64,000 nucleotides of DNA from Sphingomonas caeni. GTDB taxonomy: Bacteria > Pseudomonadota > Alphaproteobacteria > Sphingomonadales > Sphingomonadaceae. How positions within the stretch are numbered: the first letter of the stretch is position 1; each line of letters opens with the position of its first letter. Positions 17,016 to 26,738 of this stretch are shown here, one piece after another. The notes beneath the pieces are model-generated. The model saw only the letters and a program-made list of their open reading frames with translations. It ran no database searches and was not told the origin of the DNA. The stretch is from positions 248,001-312,000 of the forward strand of contig NZ_JAPDOK010000004.1 of assembly GCF_026013415.1 (NCBI RefSeq), written 5' to 3'. Position numbers and translations under genes: made by a program.

Positions 17016-19388
17016 ATGCACCTAAAGAAGCTGTCTATCCGAAATTTTCGGCGACTGAGCAATGTCGTGATCGACCTCGCGTCCGACATTTCGATTTTTG
17101 TAGGTGCCAACAACAGCGGCAAGACTTCCGTCGGCCATGCGCTTCAGCTGTTCACCGGCCGGGGCAAGTTCAGCGTCCATGATTTTAGCGCCGACCAATG
17201 GCCGCAGATCGTAGCCTTTGGCGAGGGCGAGGCAGGCACCGCACTGCCGTCGATCGAGATCGATATCTGGCTGGAAATCGGCGCCGACGACATTCACCGC
17301 GTCGTCGATCTGCTACCGAGCCTTGCCTGGGAAGGTGCTCTGGTCGGTATGCGCGTCGTCTTTGCACCCGTCGACCCCGAAGCGACGCGGGCGCGCTATG
17401 CCGAGGCGCGCCAGCGTGCGCTCGATGCCATGGCGCCGCCGGCAGGCGAAGAGCTCGCCTTCGATCCCTCGCCGCGCAACCTGCAGGAGTATCTGCGCGA
17501 CAAGCTCAACGACGAATACGCGCTCAGCCACTTTGTGCTCGATCCGAGGCGGTTCGATGCCGCCATGGTTGCCGAGGAAGGCTATCAGGCCAAACAGCTG
17601 ACCGGGCGCGACCGGACCGGCGCCAAGATACTCGAAGGCCTGCTGCGCATAGACTTTCTCCATGCCCAGCGGCATTTGTCCGACCTGCCCGGCAGCGCAC
17701 GCGCCGAAAATCTGTCACGGGTGCTCAGCCGCTTCTATGATCGCAACCTCGAGCAACGCGGCGAGGATCTTGCTGCGCTTCGCGCACTGGCAGAGTCCGA
17801 AGTGCTGCTCAACGAGCATCTCGAACGCGTCTTCGCGCCTACGCTGCTCAGCCTCGCCCAGCTTGGCTATCCCGGCCTCGCCAATCCGCGGCTGATGATC
17901 CGCTCCGCGCTCGACCCAGAATCGATTATGAGCAGCCGCGACGGCGCGCGCGTCCATTATGCGCTCGGTCCCGACGATGGAGCGGCCGAACCGCCGACGC
18001 TGCCCGACAATTACAACGGGCTTGGGTTCAAGAATCTCATCTTTATGGTCGTTGAGCTGCTCGACATCCAAGCGCAGTGGCTGGGTATCGAGGACAATCG
18101 CCCGCCGGTACATCTCATCTTCATCGAGGAGCCCGAAGCGCATCTCCATGCCCAGCTCCAGCAGGCATTTATCCGCAAGGTGATGGATATCCTCAAGCTC
18201 GGCGAGGAGGATCGGGTCCACTACACTAGCCAGGTGGTCGTCACGACCCACTCCACCCATATCCTCTACGAACGCGGTTTCCGGCCCATCCGCTATTTCC
18301 GGCGCAGCCGATCCGAAGCCGTATCGACTTCCGATGTGCTCAACCTGTCGAACTTCTATGACGACACCGACCCGAACATTCGGACGTTTCTAGAACGCTA
18401 TCTCCGGCTGACCCATTGCGACCTGTTCTTCGCCGACGCGACGGTGCTGGTGGAAGGCAATGTCGAGCGGCTGCTGTTGCCGCAGATGATCGCGAACGCC
18501 GCGCCGCGGCTGCAATCGACCTATCTGACCGTGCTCGAGATCGGCGGTGCCTTTGGCTATCGCTTCAAGGCGCTGATCGAGTTTCTGGGGCTGACGGCGC
18601 TGGTCATCACCGATCTCGATAGCGTCTTTCCCGCGCCATTGCCTGACCCTGGGGAGGAGGCCGAAATCGGTGAGGCCGTCGGAGCTGGCGGGGACGAGCC
18701 AATGGCGGCGCCCGCTCTGGATGAAGGCGATGTTCCGGTCGAAGCCGATGCCGAGGAAGAGGCGGAAGAAGAAGACGACGACGAGGAAGAAGACGAAGCC
18801 GAGCCGGCGCCTGGTGCTGCCGGGAAACCCGGCAAAGTGTGCATCGCAGGCCATCCGGGCGCGACGACGTCCAACCAGACCCTGCTACAATGGCTGCCCC
18901 GGTGCGGCACCGTCGATGCGCTATGGGCCGCGACCGACGACGACTGCACACAGCCTAGGTCGAATGACAAAGAGGCGCTGGTGCGCGTCGCCTATCAGGG
19001 CCGTACCAATGTGACCTGGGGCGAGGAAACCTTGGCGCTCGCCGGGCGGACGCTCGAAGAAGCCTTTGCCCTCGAGAACCTCGTCTGGTGCCAGGATGTC
19101 TCACGCAAATCTCTGCAACTGCGAATTCCGAAGTCGGGCGACAAGGATCTGGCCGAACTGGCGCGGCGCATTCACAGACGGGTACAGGCCAAGAGCTTTA
19201 AGAAGACCGACTTCGCGCTGGCATTGCTTGCCGAGAATCCGGCGCAGTGGACGGTCCCGGCGTATATCGCCAATGGTCTGCGCTGGCTTGAGAATGAGCT
19301 CGCGAACGGAGAGGGTGGAGACGGAGACGGAGGTGGCGGCGGGGACGCGGGCCTTGGCAATGCGACCAACCCCGTGATCGCCGCATGA
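17016..19388 (+). CDS. OLD-family ATPase-nuclease, GajA-like (Gabija)
   Basis: This 790-residue protein begins with an ABC-type ATPase: Walker A VGANNSGKTS (residues 29-38), Walker B/signature EEPEAHLHAQLQQAF near residues 369-383, and switch histidines TTHSTHIL near 410. A TOPRIM nuclease domain follows, with the catalytic Glu in VLVEGNVERLLLP (about 479) and the acidic DLD in LVITDLDSV (about 530). Between the acidic motif and the last TOPRIM block lies a strongly acidic insert (about residues 550-605) made largely of Glu and Asp. Pairing with a downstream UvrD-type helicase defines Gabija. The protein is longer than the roughly 580-residue GajA of the type system. Stop and next start overlap as ATGA. 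Confidence 0.85.
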   Translation: MHLKKLSIRNFRRLSNVVIDLASDISIFVGANNSGKTSVGHALQLFTGRGKFSVHDFSADQWPQIVAFGEGEAGTALPSIEIDIWLEIGADDIHRVVDLLPSLAWEGALVGMRVVFAPVDPEATRARYAEARQRALDAMAPPAGEELAFDPSPRNLQEYLRDKLNDEYALSHFVLDPRRFDAAMVAEEGYQAKQLTGRDRTGAKILEGLLRIDFLHAQRHLSDLPGSARAENLSRVLSRFYDRNLEQRGEDLAALRALAESEVLLNEHLERVFAPTLLSLAQLGYPGLANPRLMIRSALDPESIMSSRDGARVHYALGPDDGAAEPPTLPDNYNGLGFKNLIFMVVELLDIQAQWLGIEDNRPPVHLIFIEEPEAHLHAQLQQAFIRKVMDILKLGEEDRVHYTSQVVVTTHSTHILYERGFRPIRYFRRSRSEAVSTSDVLNLSNFYDDTDPNIRTFLERYLRLTHCDLFFADATVLVEGNVERLLLPQMIANAAPRLQSTYLTVLEIGGAFGYRFKALIEFLGLTALVITDLDSVFPAPLPDPGEEAEIGEAVGAGGDEPMAAPALDEGDVPVEADAEEEAEEEDDDEEEDEAEPAPGAAGKPGKVCIAGHPGATTSNQTLLQWLPRCGTVDALWAATDDDCTQPRSNDKEALVRVAYQGRTNVTWGEETLALAGRTLEEAFALENLVWCQDVSRKSLQLRIPKSGDKDLAELARRIHRRVQAKSFKKTDFALALLAENPAQWTVPAYIANGLRWLENELANGEGGDGDGGGGGDAGLGNATNPVIAA

Positions 19389-21253
19389 CCAGTCGTATTG
19401 GCAGCCCTGACACGCCAGCCGACCTCGAGGTCCGTGACTGTCTGGGGGAAGCGCGCTCGTTCGTGATGGTTGCGGGTGCCGGCTCGGGCAAGACGACGTC
19501 GCTGATCAAGGCGCTGGCGCATCTCGGCGAAACGCGCGGGCCAGCGCTGCGGCGCGCCGGGCAACAGATCGCCTGCATCACATTCACCGAAGTCGCGGTC
19601 GCCGAAATCTCGCACGATGTCGGCGTATCCCCGCTGTTCCATGTCTCGACGATCCACAGCTTCCTGTGGTCGATCATCCGCCCGTTCCAGACCGACATTG
19701 CGGCGTGGGTCGTCGCGCGGATCGACGAGAAGATCGGCGAGCGGCAGGAGCGGCATGCGCGGCCCGGCACGCGGGCCGCGACTAGGGTCCGCCTCGAGCA
19801 GGAGATTGCCGATCTCGAAGTCGAGCGCGAGGCGATCGGACACGTCGAGAACTTCACCTATGAGACCGGCAGTCGCTATGCCGAAGGCATTCTCGGGCAT
19901 GACGACATTTTGCGGCTGACGCCGGCTTGCGTCGCCGCTTGCCCGCTGCTGCGCCGGATCGTGGCCCGCCGCTTTCCCTACATCTTCGTCGACGAGAGCC
20001 AGGATACCCAGCCGGCGGTTATCGAGGCGCTGCGCCAGATCGCCGGTGAGGAGCCGCTGTGCGTCGGGTTCTTCGGCGATCCGATGCAGAAGATCTATGG
20101 TGCCGGGGCTGGGGCGATCGCGCTGAACGAAGGTTGGGCCGACATCACCAAGCCCGAAAATTTTCGCTGTCCGACCTCGGTGCTTGGCGTGATCAATGCT
20201 ATCCGCGCGCCCGGCGATGGGCTGGCGCAGATCCGGGGCCGAACCGTCGTCATCGACGATGTCGAACAGGCGGTTGAAGGCACCGCCAACATTTTCATTC
20301 TGCCCGCAGATAACCAGCGCTCCGAGCGGCTAGCCGCGGTCCGCGCATGGCTTGCCGAACAGACCGATGACCAAGCCTGGCTGAGCGACTTGCGCGACGG
20401 TGATGTGCGCCTGCTCGTGCTGGTCCACCGCATGGCGGCGAGGCGGCTCGGATTTGCCAATCTCTACGCGGCCCTCAACGATAGCGCACCGCAGAGCATG
20501 AGCGACGGCATTGCCGACGGGACGGCTTGGCCGCTGCGCCCATTTGCCCAGCATCTGCTGCCGATGGCCATTGCCGCCCGCTACGACGACCAGTTCACGA
20601 TCATGTCGATCCTGCGCGCCGAGAGTCCGCGTCTTCAAGTCGATCGGCTGCGCGGCCAGCCGGTCGCGCCGGTGCTCGCGGCTCTCCAGCAGGCGGTCCT
20701 TACCTTACGCAACATGCTTGCCGACGGTTCGCAATCGACGGTCCGGCAGGTTTTGCAGCATGTCCGCGATACCGAACTTATTAGGCTCGACGATCGCTTC
20801 GCCGCGCACTTCGTGGCCGAGCCTGCCGATGACGGGTCATCGGGCTATGCCAATGTCGCCGCGTTCCTCGCCTGCGGCGTCGGCGAGCTTTGGGCGCATC
20901 GCCGCTACATGCTGGAAGAGTCGCCCTTCGCCACGCATCACGGCGTGAAGGGCGCGCAGTTCGAGCGCGTGCTCGTGGTGCTCGACGATGAGGAAGCCGC
21001 CTACAATCTCTATTCCTACGGCAAATATCTCGGGTTTACGCCGCTGTCCGATAATGACGACGCGCGGATCGCGGCGGGCGAGGAGTCGGTGCTCGATCGC
21101 ACGCGGCGACTATTCTACGTCTGCTGTTCGCGCGCCGTAAAGGACCTTGCGGTCGTCCTGTTCGTGCCCGATGTCGCCGCCGCGCGGGCTGCCGTGACCG
21201 CAGCGCAGCTGTTTCCCGAAGTTGCTATCCGCGAGGTGCACCAGCTGAATTGA
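19385..21253 (+). CDS. UvrD-type helicase, GajB-like (Gabija)
   Basis: This 622-residue superfamily 1A helicase has all main motifs: Walker A AGAGSGKTTS (30-39), Ia ITFTEVAVAEI, II FVDESQDTQ (about residue 203), III GDPMQKIYG, IV ENFRCP, V HHGVKGAQFERVLVV and VI RLFYVCCSRAVKDL. It overlaps the GajA-like gene by 4 bases. In Gabija, GajB senses or unwinds DNA intermediates and activates the GajA nuclease; the same role is inferred here. It is longer than the usual roughly 500 residues, with an insert rich in charged residues around 115-150. It is the last gene before the tRNA-derived attachment repeat at 21549. Confidence 0.87.
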   Translation: MTSRIGSPDTPADLEVRDCLGEARSFVMVAGAGSGKTTSLIKALAHLGETRGPALRRAGQQIACITFTEVAVAEISHDVGVSPLFHVSTIHSFLWSIIRPFQTDIAAWVVARIDEKIGERQERHARPGTRAATRVRLEQEIADLEVEREAIGHVENFTYETGSRYAEGILGHDDILRLTPACVAACPLLRRIVARRFPYIFVDESQDTQPAVIEALRQIAGEEPLCVGFFGDPMQKIYGAGAGAIALNEGWADITKPENFRCPTSVLGVINAIRAPGDGLAQIRGRTVVIDDVEQAVEGTANIFILPADNQRSERLAAVRAWLAEQTDDQAWLSDLRDGDVRLLVLVHRMAARRLGFANLYAALNDSAPQSMSDGIADGTAWPLRPFAQHLLPMAIAARYDDQFTIMSILRAESPRLQVDRLRGQPVAPVLAALQQAVLTLRNMLADGSQSTVRQVLQHVRDTELIRLDDRFAAHFVAEPADDGSSGYANVAAFLACGVGELWAHRRYMLEESPFATHHGVKGAQFERVLVVLDDEEAAYNLYSYGKYLGFTPLSDNDDARIAAGEESVLDRTRRLFYVCCSRAVKDLAVVLFVPDVAAARAAVTAAQLFPEVAIREVHQLN

Positions 21254-21548
21254 TGTGGGCCAACGATCGGCGCCTAGTAGACCCGCATTGTCCGACATCC
21301 GCTTGCGACTGTGTGAACACGAAATCTGCCAGTCCGCTAACGGCCCAAGTACTGCCGTTGGGCAGGAGAATATCGGGGCCACTTTTGTACCGCCCTGAGA
21401 TAAGGGCCTACCGAGCGCCCCAAATCTTAGCGAAATCGGTCTCTGCGCCCCAACCGAAGATCTGGCCCTAAGATAAGTCTCGGAGAAGTCGGCGTTATTC
21501 TCGCACGGAATGGCAAGGTCTGGGGCGTCTCGGTCGATGTGGGGAAAG

Positions 21549-21594
21549 TGGTGCCCGGGGACGGAGTCGAACCGCCGACACTGCGATTTTCAGT
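21549..21594 (-). repeat. Attachment-site copy: last 46 bases of tRNA-Phe
   Basis: These 46 bases are identical to 36313..36358, the 3' portion of the tRNA-Phe gene from the anticodon loop through CCA. The duplication marks the distal end of the island 21595..36358. The preceding gap 21254..21548 contains no gene that I can support. Confidence 0.95.
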
Positions 21595-21722
21595 TTCCTT
21601 TGCGGCAAATCTGGCGCGTTCCGGGTCATTCTATCAAGCTCTGTTTTCAAGACGATAGGGCGGCCCGATCGCGGCTGCGGTTCGCAATTGTTCTCGGGAA
21701 AGCCGGTGTAATCCGGACAGTT

Positions 21723-21740
21723 TTACACAGGAATTACACC
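21723..21740. repeat. 18-base direct repeat, left copy (possible integrase arm site)
   Basis: TTACACAGGAATTACACC occurs here and again at 36247..36264, in the same orientation. This copy starts 129 bases inside the left island boundary. An inverted GGTGTAAT (21705..21712) faces the ATTACACC at its right end. Its position relative to the att core suggests an arm-type recombinase or excisionase binding site. Confidence 0.7.
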
Positions 21741-22495
21741 GGCGTGCGGTCGCACTTTGTTCCCTTGAGAAAATCCCCCGACAACATCGACTGATGCCTG
21801 TCCAACCACGATTTCGCGGACTCGTAGTCGGGTACCAGCTCGGCAACGAGCCGCCAAAATTGCCGATCGTGGGAGCGGTGCCGGAGGTGTGCAAGTTCGT
21901 GCAGCACAACGTACTCAAGCACCTTTCTCGGCGCAAAGATCAGGTGCCAGTTGATCAATATGGTGCCCTCGGGGCCGCATGAGCCCCAGCCGGTGGCGAA
22001 GTCGGCAACTCGGACGGAGCGAGGTATCAGATCGAAGCGGCTACTGTAGGTTTCGGCGATTTCTTTCACGTCGCGCCGGGCGCGCTGCTTCAGCCACAGC
22101 TTGAGTTCGCTCGCAACAAGCCGGTCCGTGTCCCGGCCCGCCCATGCGGGCAGATCGACGATGAAGCCGTTGCGATAGGCAATCTCAACCCGTTCGGCGT
22201 CGCTGCGTCGAACGGTGAGCGGCATGTTGCGGCCCCGATAGGGTATCTTCGAGCCGGTCATGAACCGGGGAACAGCGTGGCGCGTCGCCGTAATCCGCTG
22301 CATCTCGCGCACGGTGTCGAACAGCCACTGGCGCTTGCGATCCAAAAAGCCCGCGATGTCGCCTTCGTTGTCGGTGGTGAGCGCCAGCACTTCGACGTGG
22401 CCGGGCGTAACGGTAATCCGGCGCTCGGATGCGGTTGCCGAGCGGCGCAGCTCGTAGGGGATCGCCGTCCGCCCAATGCGCAGCGCGTGCGTCAC
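21734..22495 (-). CDS. M48/YgjP-type metallopeptidase of the restriction operon
   Basis: This 253-residue protein carries the zinc-binding motif HELAHLRHRSHDRQFW near residues 199-214 (HExxH with a third His downstream), as in the YgjP/DUF45 family of predicted zinc peptidases. Upstream blocks (IPYRGRNMPLTVRRSD, VADFATGWGSCGPEGTILINW) are family-typical. The ATG overlaps the hsdR stop by 4 bases, so it is the last gene of the hsdM-hsdS-hsdR operon. Such proteins are often next to type I restriction genes. A role in controlling HsdR levels is inference; no regulatory substrate can be read from sequence. Confidence 0.87.
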   Translation of the reverse strand: MTHALRIGRTAIPYELRRSATASERRITVTPGHVEVLALTTDNEGDIAGFLDRKRQWLFDTVREMQRITATRHAVPRFMTGSKIPYRGRNMPLTVRRSDAERVEIAYRNGFIVDLPAWAGRDTDRLVASELKLWLKQRARRDVKEIAETYSSRFDLIPRSVRVADFATGWGSCGPEGTILINWHLIFAPRKVLEYVVLHELAHLRHRSHDRQFWRLVAELVPDYESAKSWLDRHQSMLSGDFLKGTKCDRTPV

Positions 22496-25400
22496 TGCCG
22501 GTCCCCGTAGGCGCTGATGGCGAACTCCTCGACGGCATCCCGGATAGCCTTGGTCTCGCCGATGTCGTGCTCCGCGAGGATGCGCCGGACCTGCTGGCGA
22601 AGGCTGCGCAGATATTCCGGCATGTGGGTGAACGCGGGCTGGCTTCCCTTCGCCTGCGCATAGACCGCGCCGATGGCGATGGCCGCGCCCTGCAACGCCG
22701 CGTGATCGTTCTCGGACACGATGGTTTCCATGATGCGCAGGATCGAAAAGGCGTTCTCGTCCATGCCAAGTTCGGCGTGCGCGCCTTGCTCGGTTTCTAT
22801 GTCGCCGGTCAGCCCCTCGAACTCGCGCAACCCTTCGGCGGCGGCGATCTGTCCGGCCTCGAAGCGGCGGATGATCTCCAGCACGCGCTCGGAGAAGCGG
22901 CCATATTGCGCCGGGTTCCGGTCCACCAGTTCGCGCGTGACGCGGCGAAGCTCGGCGGATTTGCGCACGAACGCTTCCTGCAACTCGGCTTCAGATTTTT
23001 CCTCCGTGTCGAAGTCGTCGGCGAACTCGGGATCGGTGATGCTGCGCAGCCGGATCGTGGTGGAAAGCCCGGTCACATGGACGTGCTGCTCCAGCATGTC
23101 CCTGATCTTGCCGGAATAGCTGCGGTGATCGAGGCTTTCATCCTTGGCGATCACCTGCGTTGCGAGCCGGAGGAACGCGGCGGCCCATTTCGCTTCCGTC
23201 GTGAAGTCGAGGATCGCGGGATCGGGCGACAGGTCGCCATAGACCTTGATGAAAATGCGCGCGAGCCGCTGGAGGTCGAACCAGTCGTCCTCGCGGTCGT
23301 TGCCGACGATCTCGCGCAGCGCATAGGCGGCCGTCTTTTCGTCCAGTCCCTCCAACTTCATCGCCCGCTTCTGCGCGCGGTAGCGGGCATGGGCTTCCTT
23401 GAGGTCGTTCCTCAGGATGGCTATGTCGCGCAGCGCGTTCTCGACGTCCTCGGAGCGATAGGAATGTAGCGCCTCGTCCAGGTGGCTGGTGACGCCGATG
23501 TAATCGACGATGCGGCCATGCGGCTTGGTGACTTCGCCGCCGTCCGGCCGCTTGATCACGCAGGTGCGGTTGGTCCGCGCGATGGCTTGCAACAGGCCGT
23601 GCTCCCTGAGTGGCTTGTCGAGATACATTACATGCTCGATGGGCGCGTCGAACCCGGTCAGCAGCTTGTCGCACACGATCAAGAAGCTCGGCTGATGGCC
23701 GAACAGCTTGAACGCTGCCTTCGTCTTCTTCTCGGCGTCGCCGTCGAGATAGTGCTTCTCCAGTTCGGCACGTATCGCGGCGATGTCCGGGTCCTCCGAG
23801 GGCTTATTGTCCTCTTGGCTCTTGGAATAGACGCACGCGATCATCGCGTCGGCGTTCGTGCGGGCGGTGTCGGCGTCCAGCCCGCCTTGCTCCAAATCGG
23901 CGGCGATGACATGCGCCAATGCGGCGCGGTATCGGATCACCGCTTCACGATCCACGACCACGATCTGCGCCTTGAAGCCGTCAGGCTGACAGACCTGCTT
24001 GAAGTGCTCCCAGATATCCAAGGCGATCAGCCGGATGCGCTCCGGGTGCTTCGCCAGCGTGGCGACGGTCAGGCCTTTGCGCTTCAGTTCCTCACGCTTC
24101 TCGTCTGGCAGATCGACGAACCAGCGGTCGAACAGGATGTCGATCTCCGCCTCATTGATCGCCCAATCGGCTTTCCGGCCCTCATAGAGGATCGGAACGG
24201 TCGTGCCGTCGCGCACCGCGTCGTCGATCCCGTATTTGTCGAGATACCCTTCGCCCTCGACGCTGAACCGGGCGTAGGTGTCCTTGTCAGTCGATTTGAT
24301 CGGCGTACCCGTGAAGCCATAGAAATGCGCGTCGGGCAGGGTTGCCTGAAGATAGGCTCCGAGGTCTTTCTCCTGAGTCCGATGGCACTCGTCCACTAGC
24401 ACGATCCAATTCTCTGAATTGGGGATCGGCTCCCTCGATCCGGAGAACTTGAAGATCGTCGAGAGCAGGATTTGACCGTTGCCGCCCCGCTTCACCGCGC
24501 CACGCAAGGCGGCGACCGAACCGCATTGGACGGGGTTGGGAAGTCCACAGGCGACGAACGTCCTGCTGATCTGATCGTCGAGGTCGATCCGGTCGGTCAG
24601 CACGAGGATGTTCGGATTGGCGAGCGTCGGCGCGTCGAGAGTCAAATGGGTCTTCAGCTTGAGCGCGAGGAACACCATCGTCAGGCTCTTGCCTGAGCCC
24701 TGCGTGTGCCAGATCAGGCCCTTGCGGTGCGCGCCCTCCGCAACGCGCTGCACCGCCTTGTTGACCGCGCGGAACTGCTGATAGCGGCAGACCTTCTTGA
24801 TCTTCTGCCCCGTCTCCGGGTCGGTTTCGAACACGATGAAGTGCGCGAGCAGGTCGAGCAGCCGGGACGGCTCGCACAGGCACCACAAATCCTTGGCGAG
24901 ATCGTCGGCGAAGTCGGCGCGCTTGCGCGGCCATGCGTCAGGCCACGGCGCATAGAATTGCGAGGGCGCGCCCGTCGCGCCGTAGAGCGTGGTGATACCA
25001 TCAGTGACGATGTTGAGAGCGTTGGACGCGAACAGGCGTGGCACGTCGCGCTCATACTGCTTGATCTGCTCGAACGCCTCCTCGGCCTTGGCAGTAGCCT
25101 TCAGCGGCGACTTCGCTTCGATCACCACCAGCGGAATGCCGTTCACGAACAGCACGATGTCGGCGATGCGCGGACGTTGGGCGGCGACCCGGAATTGGCG
25201 AACGACGTGAAGGTGGTTGTTGGCTGGGTGCTTGAAGTCGATCAGCGCGATGGAGCGATCCTGCTTCTCGCCCGTGATCCGGCGCGAATAGCCGCCGCGC
25301 AGCTTACGCTGCCACTCCTCGTTGTCGGAAAGCGTGGCAAGGTCATTGTAGACTGCCTCGGCGTCCTCCGCGTCGATGCCGTTGAGTGCGCGCAGGGCCT

Positions 25401-25536
25401 CGACCAGCACGGGCTTGAGGATGACGCGGTTCTCTTCCATCCGCATCGCCAAGGCCGCGTCAGGGCGGAGCGGCTGATATCCTAGCGCCTCCAGCACATC
25501 GAGCGCTGGCTTCTCGGCGAGGCGGTATTCGCTCAC
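22492..25536 (-). CDS. hsdR: Type I restriction enzyme R subunit
   Basis: This 1014-residue protein has an N-terminal restriction nuclease domain with the E-x-K site in VVIEAKSPLK preceded by the Asp region of IADIVLFVNG. Two RecA-like translocase domains follow: Walker A HTQGSGKSLTMV near residue 275, DECH box VDECHRTQEKD near 375, and the later GFDAPIEHVMYLDKPL and IARTNRT motifs. The C-terminal helical region should dock on the methylase. It is needed only for restriction; HsdM and HsdS, encoded upstream with overlapping ends, supply modification and recognition. Length is normal and no frameshift is seen, so the system is probably functional. Confidence 0.95.
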   Translation of the reverse strand: MSEYRLAEKPALDVLEALGYQPLRPDAALAMRMEENRVILKPVLVEALRALNGIDAEDAEAVYNDLATLSDNEEWQRKLRGGYSRRITGEKQDRSIALIDFKHPANNHLHVVRQFRVAAQRPRIADIVLFVNGIPLVVIEAKSPLKATAKAEEAFEQIKQYERDVPRLFASNALNIVTDGITTLYGATGAPSQFYAPWPDAWPRKRADFADDLAKDLWCLCEPSRLLDLLAHFIVFETDPETGQKIKKVCRYQQFRAVNKAVQRVAEGAHRKGLIWHTQGSGKSLTMVFLALKLKTHLTLDAPTLANPNILVLTDRIDLDDQISRTFVACGLPNPVQCGSVAALRGAVKRGGNGQILLSTIFKFSGSREPIPNSENWIVLVDECHRTQEKDLGAYLQATLPDAHFYGFTGTPIKSTDKDTYARFSVEGEGYLDKYGIDDAVRDGTTVPILYEGRKADWAINEAEIDILFDRWFVDLPDEKREELKRKGLTVATLAKHPERIRLIALDIWEHFKQVCQPDGFKAQIVVVDREAVIRYRAALAHVIAADLEQGGLDADTARTNADAMIACVYSKSQEDNKPSEDPDIAAIRAELEKHYLDGDAEKKTKAAFKLFGHQPSFLIVCDKLLTGFDAPIEHVMYLDKPLREHGLLQAIARTNRTCVIKRPDGGEVTKPHGRIVDYIGVTSHLDEALHSYRSEDVENALRDIAILRNDLKEAHARYRAQKRAMKLEGLDEKTAAYALREIVGNDREDDWFDLQRLARIFIKVYGDLSPDPAILDFTTEAKWAAAFLRLATQVIAKDESLDHRSYSGKIRDMLEQHVHVTGLSTTIRLRSITDPEFADDFDTEEKSEAELQEAFVRKSAELRRVTRELVDRNPAQYGRFSERVLEIIRRFEAGQIAAAEGLREFEGLTGDIETEQGAHAELGMDENAFSILRIMETIVSENDHAALQGAAIAIGAVYAQAKGSQPAFTHMPEYLRSLRQQVRRILAEHDIGETKAIRDAVEEFAISAYGDRQ

Positions 25537-26738
25537 GCTGGGACTCGCACGCGACCGGAGAGGAGGTCGGAAATGAGGTCGGCTTTGATACGCCGCACGG
25601 CTGCGAGTTCCTTAAGCGCGGATCGGCGTGCGCCTTCTACCGCCTGTAACTGCGCTGAGATTTCCTGCTGTTCGGACAATGATGGCAAAGGGATCAGTTG
25701 CTTTTTGAGGTTGGTCGGGTTGATGTTCGATTGGCTTACGCCGGGTGTAGCGATAGACTTGAACTGCGCCTGTGCGCGGCGGGAATGCATAACGGCGAAT
25801 AGGTAGTGCGGATCAGCAACGTCCCGGTTGATGCGCAGCCGGACAATGTAACTTGCATAGAGGTCGTTGGTTGGTTCGCGAACCAACGCAACCTTGCCCA
25901 CTAAGTCCCGGCTGTTGGTGCGATTAAAGAGGATGTCTCCCACCTCAAGCGCAAGGGCGTGCGCCTCTCGGTCGGCGATCTCGCCCCATTTGAGATCGGT
26001 TCGGTCAATCCAGCCGTCTTGCAAGTTGCCCATCCGCAGCACCGCGTATCCGATTGGTTCGTTGCCGAGCGGAGCATTGACGCCATAATCCGAAGCCCAG
26101 ACGGCATTACCTAGCGGTCGGACGCTCGCCGGGCTGTCCGTTTGGAGTTGCCAGATTAAGCTCTCTGTTAGGCTGTGCCACAGGGTCTGCGCTTGCTGAG
26201 CTAAGGCGTCTGCGGCTTCTATCGCCTCATCCACCGACCGCAGCACCTCGGCGATCCGCCGCTGCTCGTCGATAGGTGGGAGCGGTATTTCAGTTGTCGC
26301 GACCAGCGAGGAGTTGAGGTTGCGCTGTGTGCCGGGCTGGCTTTGTGCTTCAAAATGTTGGGTTTGCCCTTGCAGAAAGAAGTAGAGATAATCAGGGTCT
26401 AACCGCGACCTGTCGATTTCCTTGAACGCAACGAAGCCGTCGTGAATGCAAGCATGGATGCCCGAAAAAAGCGGACGTCCGATAGTCGCACAGATGCTCA
26501 TGATGAGATCACCGGGAACAATCTCTACCGATGCAGCCCGACCGATGTCGGAGAGGTATTGGGTGGTCCTCAGAAGCACGCGATCTGATGCTGTGACGTC
26601 GCTGATGCGGACCCAGCCATGCCCTTGGTCTGAAAACCACTTGGGGTCTTGGATGGGGCGGGGCGATGCGCCGCGCTTCACTCTCGCAAGAGAGGCGAGT
26701 GTAACAAGCGGCCAACCGTGCGACACCTCACTCAACAT
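25533..26738 (-). CDS. hsdS: Type I restriction specificity subunit
   Basis: This 401-residue protein has the usual two halves, each a target-recognition domain followed by a conserved helix. The first conserved stretch is LPPIDEQRRIAEVLRSVDEAI (middle) and the second LPSLSEQQEISAQLQAVE (near the C-terminus). The two recognition domains differ, implying a bipartite asymmetric target. It overlaps hsdR by 4 bases and hsdM by 11 bases. By eye, base composition in the recognition domains is somewhat lower in GC than in hsdR and hsdM, as expected for parts exchanged by recombination. Confidence 0.93.
   Translation of the reverse strand: MLSEVSHGWPLVTLASLARVKRGASPRPIQDPKWFSDQGHGWVRISDVTASDRVLLRTTQYLSDIGRAASVEIVPGDLIMSICATIGRPLFSGIHACIHDGFVAFKEIDRSRLDPDYLYFFLQGQTQHFEAQSQPGTQRNLNSSLVATTEIPLPPIDEQRRIAEVLRSVDEAIEAADALAQQAQTLWHSLTESLIWQLQTDSPASVRPLGNAVWASDYGVNAPLGNEPIGYAVLRMGNLQDGWIDRTDLKWGEIADREAHALALEVGDILFNRTNSRDLVGKVALVREPTNDLYASYIVRLRINRDVADPHYLFAVMHSRRAQAQFKSIATPGVSQSNINPTNLKKQLIPLPSLSEQQEISAQLQAVEGARRSALKELAAVRRIKADLISDLLSGRVRVPA

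Noticed and set aside
21680..21695. GTTC-N6-GTTC near the left island end
   Set aside because: Spacing is six, not seven, bases and no gene start follows, so it is not called a LexA box.
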